The notes under the pieces are model-generated. The model did no database searches. It was not told the origin of the DNA and worked only from the letters and a program-made list of their open reading frames with translations. From assembly GCF_008806975.1 (NCBI RefSeq), contig NZ_CP031728.1, positions 5,187,501-5,251,500 on the forward strand: 64,000 bases of DNA. Reading direction: 5' to 3'. Shown in pieces: positions 54,253-62,862 of this stretch (positions are counted from its first letter, which is position 1; every line of letters starts with the position of its first letter). Source of the DNA: Cellvibrio sp. KY-GH-1 (GTDB lineage Bacteria > Pseudomonadota > Gammaproteobacteria > Pseudomonadales > Cellvibrionaceae). Made by a program: the position numbers and the translations under genes.

Positions 54253-55571
54253 TATATCAAGAGCCTTTAAAAAATTCTGTGTAACTGCCAGCTCAACGAT
54301 AATCCATCAATCGCTCATCAAACACAATCATAAAATGATTGAGCGCTGCTCTCCAATTGCGAATGGGCATAGTCCATTTTTTGGAGGCATCTTGGATCGC
54401 CAGGAAAATCACTTTCTTGGCTGATTCATCCGTTGGAAATAATTTGCGCTTTTTGATTGCCTGACGGATTACGCTATTCAGCGATTCAATCGCGTTGGTG
54501 GTGTAAATTGCGCGACGAATGTCTTCGGGGTAAGCAAACAAGGTGCGTATATTTTGCCAATGGGTATGCCAGCAGCGACTAATTTGCGGGTACTTTTCAT
54601 CCCAGCGCGCACCGAGCTGCGCGAGCGCCAGCAGTGCCTCTTCTTCAGTGATGGATTGGTAAATTCGCTTCAGGTCTGCCGTAACGGCTTTGTAGTCCCT
54701 CCACGGCACGTATTTCACTGAGTTGCGTACCATGTGTACGATGCACAGTTGAATCTGCGTTTCGGGAAAGGCCGCGTTAATCGCCTCCGGAAACCCTTTT
54801 AGCCCGTCAACGCATGCGATCAAAATGTCTCGAACACCGCGATTCTGTAGCTCCGTCAGCACGCCCAGCCAAAATTTTGAGCCTTCATTTTCCGAGAGCC
54901 ACATGCCTAATAATTCTTTCTGGCCCTCCATGGTAACGCCCAATGCAAGGTAAATGGATTTGTTGATAACCTGCTTATCCTGGCGAATCTTTACCACGAT
55001 GCAGTCGAGATAAACAATAGGATAAACCGAATCCAGCGGGCGCGATTGCCATTCGACGACCTGCTCAATAACAGCATCTGTCACTTTGGAAATATGAGTA
55101 GCAGAGACGTCTGCACCATACATGTCCTTGAAAGTGGCTACGATTTCGCGGGTGGTCATGCCCTTGGCGTAGAGGCTTAGTATTTTGTCATCCATCGACG
55201 TAAAGCGGGTTTGGTGTTTCTTCACCAACTGCGGCTCAAAGCTGCCTTCGCGATCACGCGGCGTTTTGAGCTCCATCTCACCGTCTTCCGTTTTCAGGGT
55301 TTTAGTGGTGTAGCCGTTACGGCTATTGGCAGCACCTGATTTTTGGTGTTTCTCGTAGCCAAGATGAGCATCAAGTTCACCGTTGAGAGCTGCCTCAACG
55401 GTGATTTTGGTGAGCATTTGACTGAAGTCGCTCAGGTCTTTCTCAGTCTTCATGTGCTTTGCTGCTTCGCGCGCAAAGGCTTCAAGGTCTTTTTTGTTCA
55501 TACTGTTTATCCTGCCTATATGAGGTTAATGATAAACAGTTACACAGATTTATTTACAGTCTCTATATCAA
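54253..55571. mobile_element. Complete IS256-family insertion sequence with 8-bp target duplication
   Basis: The element spans 54261-55563 (1303 bp) with 27-bp terminal inverted repeats (left opens GAGCCTTTAAA, right GAGACTGTAAA; both end in CTGTGTAACTG; four mismatches). It is flanked by direct copies of TATATCAA at 54253-54260 and 55564-55571. The 8-bp duplication is the expected size for the family. The transposase is intact, so the copy looks recent and possibly active. Confidence 0.97.
54293..55501 (-). CDS. IS256-family (Mutator-type) transposase
   Basis: A 402-residue DDE transposase. The catalytic triad positions are recognisable: Asp in PIVYLDCIVV, Asp in LIACVDGLKGFPEA, and Glu in TNAIESLNSVIRQAI. 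The motif CIVHMVRNSVKYV and the C-terminal FPTDESAKKVIFLAIQDASKKW are typical of the family. It is full length, with no stop or frameshift, and is the only gene of the element. Confidence 0.97.
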   Translation of the reverse strand: MNKKDLEAFAREAAKHMKTEKDLSDFSQMLTKITVEAALNGELDAHLGYEKHQKSGAANSRNGYTTKTLKTEDGEMELKTPRDREGSFEPQLVKKHQTRFTSMDDKILSLYAKGMTTREIVATFKDMYGADVSATHISKVTDAVIEQVVEWQSRPLDSVYPIVYLDCIVVKIRQDKQVINKSIYLALGVTMEGQKELLGMWLSENEGSKFWLGVLTELQNRGVRDILIACVDGLKGFPEAINAAFPETQIQLCIVHMVRNSVKYVPWRDYKAVTADLKRIYQSITEEEALLALAQLGARWDEKYPQISRCWHTHWQNIRTLFAYPEDIRRAIYTTNAIESLNSVIRQAIKKRKLFPTDESAKKVIFLAIQDASKKWTMPIRNWRAALNHFMIVFDERLMDYR

Positions 55572-55847
55572 TTTTATATATGGGTTCTGAGAAGTTGCTT
55601 TGCTAATTACAGTATTGTATTCTGGCGTGCAGTTAATCGTTTATGTTTAGGGATTGCATGTCATATGGAGCTTTAATTCCAGATAATACCTATCTCTTTC
55701 CCCCGGTTTTTACAAAAAATAAATCTTGTAACCAAAAATTTGTCTTTAGTCTCTCTTCTGTTGTCATTGGTATTTCAAGTGCAACTATTCATTAGTTCGC
55801 TTGTTCCGCATATTTTTATCGTTAAAACTTACACATGGAATATAAAT
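55572..55847. other. AT-rich region between the IS and the golvesin-type gene
   Basis: About 275 bp of low GC with no convincing ribosome site ahead of any other frame. It must contain the promoter of the following gene, and lies right beside the IS end. Confidence 0.4.
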
Positions 55848-56825
55848 ATGATTCGTTATGGTTGCGCTGTATTTTTAGGTGTTCTTTTAGCTTCCGCATC
55901 CCAGGTGGCCTCTGCTCAAATGAAGCTGGCTTTTAAAAAAATTAATAAGCCGGTGAAAGTTATTGATGTTAATTATTATCAATGGAACAACACGTCTTCT
56001 GATCTGATTTATCTTGATGCGAGTAATTCGCCCGATGGCGCATATGGGCCAAAAATTGGTTATGGCAATTTGCAGTTGAGCTTTGCCACTCCTTATGGAG
56101 GTGCAAAGCCTTCAACAATTGTGACGCTAACGTTGGATCAACCTATTGCTTGCCGGGTAAATCCTGATACAGGTGCAATCTATATGGCGGGAGATGTTTT
56201 TTTCTCTACAGATAAAGTGACTCTGATGGGGTTTCATCAACGAAGCGCTAGTTGGAATGATGCCGCTGTTTACCACAATCCGACAAAAGTTGAGCAGGCA
56301 ATAAGTAAAGCACTTTATGCTTATAACTCCGGGCAAAAAATATTTATTAATAGAGTTATCATGGCCCAGAACGTTCTTGATAATAGAAACGATTACACCG
56401 GTGAATTTACTTCGTATCCGTCTTACCGAACAGTTCGTTGTGTGTTGAATTATGATGATTTTTATTTGATCGGTAATTCTGATTCCAATCAGTCTTCCTG
56501 GATAAATGGTGTCGTTGTTAACAGTGGTGGTAGTGCGCCGGCTAACCCTGTTAGTACGAATTGGGGTTTTGAAATTACCACGGCGGGAGCCTATGAGGTT
56601 TACGCTCACTGGGTCGCCAATAAAAATACCGTTAGTAATATTTCTTACGCATTTGATGGTCAACCAGCCACCTCCGCAAATCTGGATCAAAATATCAGTT
56701 CCGGTATTTGGGTGAAGTTAGGTGCTAGTAAGACGTTCACGGTTGGAAGCCATAACGTAACTATCGCTGTTGATCCTACTGCATTCTATGTTGTTGATGG
56801 GATTAAGGTAGAGCGAGTTCAATAG
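55848..56825 (+). CDS. Exported protein with golvesin-C-like beta domain
   Basis: A 325-residue secreted protein, first of three exported proteins in a row. The signal peptide is MIRYGCAVFLGVLLASASQVASA. The middle (about 30-215) is an unrecognised domain with Asp/Tyr/Asn-rich strands and two Cys (ACRV, VRCVLNY). The last 110 residues (SSWINGVVVN…, FEITTAGAYEVYAHWVANKN, SGIWVKLGASKTF, VVDGIKVERV) match the golvesin C-terminal-like fold found on bacterial exoenzymes. The start at 55848 replaces an upstream TTG. A hairpin-like tail (AGGCCAGCGTAAATTGCTGGC) and T run follow at about 56850. Confidence 0.75.
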   Translation: MIRYGCAVFLGVLLASASQVASAQMKLAFKKINKPVKVIDVNYYQWNNTSSDLIYLDASNSPDGAYGPKIGYGNLQLSFATPYGGAKPSTIVTLTLDQPIACRVNPDTGAIYMAGDVFFSTDKVTLMGFHQRSASWNDAAVYHNPTKVEQAISKALYAYNSGQKIFINRVIMAQNVLDNRNDYTGEFTSYPSYRTVRCVLNYDDFYLIGNSDSNQSSWINGVVVNSGGSAPANPVSTNWGFEITTAGAYEVYAHWVANKNTVSNISYAFDGQPATSANLDQNISSGIWVKLGASKTFTVGSHNVTIAVDPTAFYVVDGIKVERVQ

Positions 56826-56849
56826 CTTTTCAAACTTGCATCAGTATGA

Positions 56850-56877
56850 GGCCAGCGTAAATTGCTGGCTTTTTTAT
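56850..56877 (+). terminator. Possible rho-independent terminator
   Basis: GCCAGC GTAAATT GCTGGC, a 6-bp stem followed by TTTTTTATG. It separates the golvesin-type gene from the 1982-residue gene, so they may be transcribed separately. Confidence 0.75.
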
Positions 56878-56896
56878 GCGTATTTAATGTAAATGG

Positions 56897-59800
56897 ATGA
56901 TCAAAGTGGCCAAGCATACAAAGGGTAGTAGAGTTGTCGCGTTATTGCTTCGACAAGTCATGGGATTATTAGTAATTGCATGTGCAGGGGTGGATGCGGC
57001 AGTTCTCGCCCCCAATTTGCAGCCTATTATGAACGTGTATTATTCACCTGCGGTTGTTGATGTCGGTAAAAATTCTCGACTCTATTGGTCGACTGCGAAC
57101 ATTAGTCGCTGTGAATTGCTTGACGGTACCTTATTGCCTCTCGATACGAATGGTAGTGGAAAAGGAAATCCTGTTATTGAGGGATATACGAAAACAACGA
57201 GTGTTCGTTGCTACAGTAGTAAAGGTGTAATTATCCGTAATGCCACGCTAACGGTTAACGGCACTCCGCCCTTGCCAAAAATTACTGCTTTCAATTCAAA
57301 TTCCTTATCAATCAATCGCGGTCAAACAGCCACGCTTTCCTGGTCTGCAACTGATGCTACCAGCTACAGCATGGATAACGGCGTTGTTATTGCTGCAAAT
57401 GCCACTTCGGTAACGGTAACGCCCGCCCAAACCACTACCTATAAGTTAACCGCAACCGGGCAATGGGGTAGTGCTTCGCAAACAGTGATTGTTGTAGTAG
57501 TACAGCCTGACTCCGACGGTGATGGAGTTCCTGATTATTGGGAGATGCTGCATCAGCTAAATCAAACCTCGAATGATGCACTGTTGGATCTCGATGCAGA
57601 TGGGTTAACAAATCTTGCAGAATATGAAGCGAACACCAATCCTAAAAGTGCTGATACGGACGCGGACGGATTACCTGATAAGTACGAAATTAATTCTGGA
57701 TTAAATCCGTTAAATGCAAATGATGCGGCGCTGGATACTGATTTGGATGGGGCTAATAACCTTTACGAGTTTTATGTAGGGACTTTACCTAATAGTGCGT
57801 CATCTCATCCATTGCTGCAAATTGTTGAAGAATTTAAAATGGAATCACTTCCTTGTCTCATTGATGAGGTTTGTTATGCGAAGGTTTATTGGCGGATTAA
57901 AAATTACCAGTCCGCATGTTTAATGTTGTTACCTAATGCGGTTTTGGCATGTGGAAAAGAAGGTTTCATCGAAGTTCCTGTTGATAACTCCAGTAAAGAA
58001 TTGCAGATTTGGAATACTCCGACCTTAGGAACAGGAACTCTTTCGAGTTTGGTTGTTAAAAAGCAATTGCTTGCCTTTGGTGAGATCGTCCCCTCAGTTA
58101 TGGGGCCATGTGAGGGGGTGGATCCTTGTGCAAAGTCTGTGTCAATAAGATACCAGCCATCAACAATTGCCGGCAAATATTCTGAAGCGGCGACTTTATG
58201 GCGTCTTGTAGATGGTGTGTGGAAAAGCTGGAAGGTCGTATACCAAGGTGCAACTGATTTGACGGTCTATGCCTCCTTAAGCACCGGTCATTTATTTGAA
58301 CTGCGAGTTGGAGCCAATGATTTACAAGGCGAACTTCTATCGAGTTATGTGTTGTGGAAATCTGGCCAACAAAGTACACCTGCGTTAACAGCTCAGCTCT
58401 GTGAAAGGGATTCGTTGGGTGACAAGTGTCATTATGATGTTCGCTGGAATAAGGCAAGTGTCGGGGGTGAGGGCACAGAACAGTGTTTAATGAACGGAAA
58501 TATATTGCTCGGGTGCACATCAGGCAGCCAGATGGCGGTTGTTACAGATCGTCCTATGAATTTGCAGCTCAGAGTGGGAAATATTTCAACAAACATTTTT
58601 GCTGATCTGCGTTTAAGTCCTAAGCTAACGAGCAGTCGGAAGCTCGCCGCCAAGTCCTGTCTAGCTGGGCAGGATGGATCATGTGCTACAGTCGTAAATT
58701 GGAGTGCAGCTCCTGCAGGTGCATGCATTTATCTAGATAGTAAACTACTATCGTGTTCGATTTCTGGTTCAATGCAAGTGCAGCTATCAAGCGCGAGTGA
58801 TTCAAAAATCGCTATGCGTGTTGGTGCGGACTATCTGTCTTCGCAAGAGTTAGAGTCTGTAACTGTAAAAGCACTCAATGGAGTGTTAGATGTATCCGCT
58901 TCAGTTTGTAATATTTCTTATCCTAAAGAGAAATGTGATTTACATGTAGCCTGGGCGGTAAACTCTATTGATCCAGTGTGTATTTATTCAAACGATAAGC
59001 TTCTTTCCTGTGGTAACACTGGTACGTTGGATTTGCCTCTTTCGCAAGGAGTTTACAAGCTTGAGTTGCGAGGGCCGCAAGGGGGCGTTAATAAGGCTAT
59101 CGTCACGCAAGCAGTCAATGTTATTACCCTGCCATGGGGCAAAATATCCTTTCCTTATTCTACAGATCAAAGCGGAGCTCCTGTAAATGGGGTTTCCGGA
59201 AGTGATGTCTGTGTACTTCAAGCCGGGACACAAACTTGTACTATTCGTGTGCAGGGTATTTTTCAGCGCGCACCTAAAAATGGTTATGCCACCTTGTGGC
59301 GTAAAGTAAATGGAGTGTGGGTCAATTACTTTAGTCGGCCTGTCTCAGATCTTTTTGTATTGGATTTGCCCGCGATTAGTGAAAGTCCGTCTGAGTTCAA
59401 ATTGACATGGCGTGATAGTTACGAAACACCAGTTAGTGCTAATGAATATCTTTTGGATCAGGTGACATTAAGGGCAGTTAAGGAGACCCCCTATGAATAT
59501 TTGCTTAAGCCATCAAAGACTTTTTGTTACAGAAATAACGATGCTTCAAGTTGTTCGTTAACTGTAGGCTGGTCGACAAATGATTTAAGAAGCAACTCGT
59601 TATGTATTCAACTTGTAAATGAAGTTTCATCAGAGGTGATTCAACAAGTATGTAAGCCTACTGATTTGGTTGTTGGAAGTTGGAAAGGTGAGTATCAAAT
59701 TGCTGTTGGTATGGAGCCGGTATCGGTTAGGATGATCCAAACATCGCCCCAAGATGTTAAAGCTAATATTAGGCTTACTTCAATTGTAGGTTTAAAGAGT

Positions 59801-62800
59801 CTAGAGGTGGGAGAGTGTAAACGGAAAACTAATACGCGGTGCAGCGTAGAGTTAACTTGGCAATCAGACCTACCCAATACCTGTATTTATGGTGGGGAAA
59901 GTGTATTTTGTTCAGGTAATTCCGGAAAAGGATACGCAGTAATTGATATTGATTATGAGCTGTCTGGGTTTCTGGAATTACGCGCAGGCGATGTTAGTGG
60001 TGACTTGTTGGCAAAAATCAAAGCGGTTGCTTTGAAGCCAAAAGTTGAACTTGATTTCGTAAATGGTGCTCGGGTTGAGGCAGGTTCTTTAGTGCAAATA
60101 AAGGCCAGGATTACCGATCCAGATCAACAATTTAAGTCAGTGAGTTTTTATATAGATGGGCAGTTGATTAGCCCTACTAGTATAAGTCCGGAAAGTCAGG
60201 GAAGTTGGGTTCCCGTCCTGCCTGGTAGTTACACCGTTAGTGCCGAGGTGAGCGATAAATGGGGAAATGTCATTAAATCAACACCTAAAGTGATTCAAGC
60301 TACTCCAGCAATATTACCTGACTTTGATGATGTGCACGGTGTTTCTGATTTGGGTGATGCTCTATTGCAGGGTTTGAAATGGACTCCGTTAAATCATGCG
60401 GATATGTTGGTAGCTAAAACGCCAAATCCATCAAAAATCAGTTACAACAAATTGACGAAGTTTACCGTCAATCGTCCATTGAAAATTCTTAACACTAGTG
60501 ATGCTTATACGAATGGTTTGCAAGCCGCTAAGCTGATAATTGTTGATGCTGCAGACATTGCCCTAAATAGCAGTATCGAAATTATAGGTGAGCCCGCCGA
60601 TATTCTTTTGATTAATTCTGCTGCTTCCAAACGTATCACATGTTCCAAATGTGCATTTAAAAATGCAGGACGTGTGACGTTTGCCGTGGCTATACCTTCG
60701 ACACCTTTAACAGCAGCTACCAGCAACATAGATGCGCTAACCTCGCAGGTGGGTGGTGAGGTTTTCGTCGATCACTTACGTGCAAGTGATGTGGTATCGG
60801 TAGAGTTTTTAGCTGAAGTTGTTCACACCAGCGGTATTATCAACACGCAGCAATACACCACCGATGTTAACGGTAAAAATTTTGGTGATGCAATTATTCC
60901 GGGGGTTAGCAAAGTAGTTGCTTCAGGTGGTGTTAGCCTGCTGCACGGCCGTATGGATGTTGATTACACGACATTAAAGGTGAATCAAATTCGTACTGGT
61001 GCGGCTGAACTTAAGGTAGATGCAAATATTAGCTCAGGGGCGATTAACCTCATTGCTGCTGCACCTATAAATCTTAGTGGTAATTTGAGTACGGCATCGG
61101 ATTTTAAAGCCATCACTAAATACCAGGGCAAAGTCTATGCGCAGCCTGAATTAATAATGATTAAATCCTTGGCGGCTGATGAGGTGTCAAAGAATTCTAT
61201 TGTGCTTAATTCTGCTGTGATTACAGACGGAAAAGCTGAGTTGATTAGTCAGGGAAATATTAATCTCTCGTCGGCACAAGCCAGCATTAGCGGTCACACA
61301 CTTGCAATCAACGCAGTAGGTGATTTCAAAAGTCTGGGTAATCTTAGGGCGAGCCGAAAATTTAAGTTGATTGGATTAAACACGGATGAACCCTCAATTC
61401 AACTGGGTGCTAACTTGGTTGAAAACCGCGGCAATATTGATGTTACAGAGCAAGAAATAATCAGCGAAAACTCGTGGGGTACTCCCAAAGTAAGTGGAAC
61501 TCTTGCAATAACATCAAAAACGGATGTGTTAAACCGTTTTGGTGGGTTTATTAAAGCAAAATTAATAACTGTTGCCGCTCAAACAGGACGTATCCGCAAC
61601 GGTTCTCTTTACGCATTTGATGATCCTGCCAGGGAACAAGAACCCATCCTTCCTGTAGGGCATGATACGCAGACGATTAGTACTTTGACTGTATTACCGG
61701 TATCTGATGTCAAGCCTTACCTGGCTCCTGCAGCAGTTATTCAGGGTATGGAAATAAAGCTCGAGGCCAATACCTCGATTGAAAACATAAACCCCTATAT
61801 GGAGCCAATCAAATTAGGTTCGGATGAAGAAGTTCATGCCCGTGTTTCGCGCGATGCGCAAGCGCATGCGGATGATGTTCAAATTCAAGCGCTCAAGAAA
61901 CTTATATTGGTTGCACCGAAGTATGTGCTGAATAGTTCGGCGAACTTGGGTGTCAGCGAGTTTTCTTTGTTGCCCTCATTAATTATCCAATCGCCGCAGG
62001 TGCGCAACGAACGTTACTATTCGTATACCGTTTTGGAGTCTGTGGATGAAACCAAACAAGTGGAAGAGCAAAACTCAGGTGCAACCACGACCACAACATC
62101 AAGTATTAAGGGAGTTAAAGCGCGCTATGGTTTCTACTCTCCTCCAGGGCTTATTTATTCCTTCGCACCAGTGCATATGCAATTTGGTACCGATACCAAT
62201 AACCCAAATGCAGGCTTATTAAATAACGCTGGATTTGTGGATATTTACAGCACAGTCAACCTTTTTGGTATTGGAAAAATCACCACTCTTGGGGTCAAGC
62301 TCGACAAGTTGGCTTATGAGACAACTAGCACCACGCGTACTGTGTTGGATGAATGTGTTGAAACATCCTACTGGAATGGTTATGACTATGAACCGGAGGT
62401 GATTTGTGAGTACGGCAGTTATAACCGGGAAAATAAGCCTGAGGGGCAATATTTCGACCCTGTTCTGGATAACACCTTGTTTGCTGTTGCTGGTCGACTG
62501 GATGCACCAGGGGTTTTCTTTAATGCTAGCAACCACGAAGTGCTTAAAAATATTCGTGAGCAAGTCATTAATGATTACATGGCTGAGCAGCGAGCTCGTA
62601 AATATTTGCACCAAGTGCCAGATTATTGCGAGGAAAAAGTCGATGTGAATTTATCGCCGGATGGTCTGTCTGTTGTTACCCGAGCCTATTTCATATCTAA
62701 AGCACCTGTAAGCTGTCCTGGTAATAGTTACGCGCTAAAGAAAGCAGTATCTGAGTTGGTTGCCGCCAGAGTGAGCAACCTGCCTTACGAACTAAACTCC

Positions 62801-62845
62801 ATGATTTCCCGCTACAACAGCTGGAAATCCAGGGTTGCACAATAA
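56897..62845 (+). CDS. Giant modular exported protein: Ig/TSP3/Cys-rich Ig repeats plus internal FHA-like region
   Basis: 1982 residues. Signal-like N-terminus 1-35; Ig-like domain about 120-205; four Asp-rich thrombospondin-3-like calcium loops about 205-300 (DSDGDGVPDYWEM, DTDADGLPDKYE). About 310-1060 is an array of Ig-like modules. Six share a four-Cys pattern whose first cysteines are near 320, 502, 588, 671, 877 and 974; two related ones (CEGVDPC…WRLVDGVWK and CVLQAGTQTC…WRKVNGVWV) keep only two. A further Ig-like domain is about 1080-1170. Around 1240-1400 the sequence ADILLINSAASKRITCSKCAF (C1249, C1252) and GGEVFVDHLRASDVVSV resembles the haemagglutination/TPS domain of FHA. A beta-helix-like region and a C-terminal tail with Cys follow. 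The next gene starts 18 bp later. Confidence 0.8.
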   Translation: MIKVAKHTKGSRVVALLLRQVMGLLVIACAGVDAAVLAPNLQPIMNVYYSPAVVDVGKNSRLYWSTANISRCELLDGTLLPLDTNGSGKGNPVIEGYTKTTSVRCYSSKGVIIRNATLTVNGTPPLPKITAFNSNSLSINRGQTATLSWSATDATSYSMDNGVVIAANATSVTVTPAQTTTYKLTATGQWGSASQTVIVVVVQPDSDGDGVPDYWEMLHQLNQTSNDALLDLDADGLTNLAEYEANTNPKSADTDADGLPDKYEINSGLNPLNANDAALDTDLDGANNLYEFYVGTLPNSASSHPLLQIVEEFKMESLPCLIDEVCYAKVYWRIKNYQSACLMLLPNAVLACGKEGFIEVPVDNSSKELQIWNTPTLGTGTLSSLVVKKQLLAFGEIVPSVMGPCEGVDPCAKSVSIRYQPSTIAGKYSEAATLWRLVDGVWKSWKVVYQGATDLTVYASLSTGHLFELRVGANDLQGELLSSYVLWKSGQQSTPALTAQLCERDSLGDKCHYDVRWNKASVGGEGTEQCLMNGNILLGCTSGSQMAVVTDRPMNLQLRVGNISTNIFADLRLSPKLTSSRKLAAKSCLAGQDGSCATVVNWSAAPAGACIYLDSKLLSCSISGSMQVQLSSASDSKIAMRVGADYLSSQELESVTVKALNGVLDVSASVCNISYPKEKCDLHVAWAVNSIDPVCIYSNDKLLSCGNTGTLDLPLSQGVYKLELRGPQGGVNKAIVTQAVNVITLPWGKISFPYSTDQSGAPVNGVSGSDVCVLQAGTQTCTIRVQGIFQRAPKNGYATLWRKVNGVWVNYFSRPVSDLFVLDLPAISESPSEFKLTWRDSYETPVSANEYLLDQVTLRAVKETPYEYLLKPSKTFCYRNNDASSCSLTVGWSTNDLRSNSLCIQLVNEVSSEVIQQVCKPTDLVVGSWKGEYQIAVGMEPVSVRMIQTSPQDVKANIRLTSIVGLKSLEVGECKRKTNTRCSVELTWQSDLPNTCIYGGESVFCSGNSGKGYAVIDIDYELSGFLELRAGDVSGDLLAKIKAVALKPKVELDFVNGARVEAGSLVQIKARITDPDQQFKSVSFYIDGQLISPTSISPESQGSWVPVLPGSYTVSAEVSDKWGNVIKSTPKVIQATPAILPDFDDVHGVSDLGDALLQGLKWTPLNHADMLVAKTPNPSKISYNKLTKFTVNRPLKILNTSDAYTNGLQAAKLIIVDAADIALNSSIEIIGEPADILLINSAASKRITCSKCAFKNAGRVTFAVAIPSTPLTAATSNIDALTSQVGGEVFVDHLRASDVVSVEFLAEVVHTSGIINTQQYTTDVNGKNFGDAIIPGVSKVVASGGVSLLHGRMDVDYTTLKVNQIRTGAAELKVDANISSGAINLIAAAPINLSGNLSTASDFKAITKYQGKVYAQPELIMIKSLAADEVSKNSIVLNSAVITDGKAELISQGNINLSSAQASISGHTLAINAVGDFKSLGNLRASRKFKLIGLNTDEPSIQLGANLVENRGNIDVTEQEIISENSWGTPKVSGTLAITSKTDVLNRFGGFIKAKLITVAAQTGRIRNGSLYAFDDPAREQEPILPVGHDTQTISTLTVLPVSDVKPYLAPAAVIQGMEIKLEANTSIENINPYMEPIKLGSDEEVHARVSRDAQAHADDVQIQALKKLILVAPKYVLNSSANLGVSEFSLLPSLIIQSPQVRNERYYSYTVLESVDETKQVEEQNSGATTTTTSSIKGVKARYGFYSPPGLIYSFAPVHMQFGTDTNNPNAGLLNNAGFVDIYSTVNLFGIGKITTLGVKLDKLAYETTSTTRTVLDECVETSYWNGYDYEPEVICEYGSYNRENKPEGQYFDPVLDNTLFAVAGRLDAPGVFFNASNHEVLKNIREQVINDYMAEQRARKYLHQVPDYCEEKVDVNLSPDGLSVVTRAYFISKAPVSCPGNSYALKKAVSELVAARVSNLPYELNSMISRYNSWKSRVAQ

Positions 62846-62862
62846 TCACGGAGGATCACAAA

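Noticed and set aside
56127..56690. 187-residue minus-strand frame
   Set aside because: It is antisense to the golvesin-type gene, and its sequence has no signal or domain.
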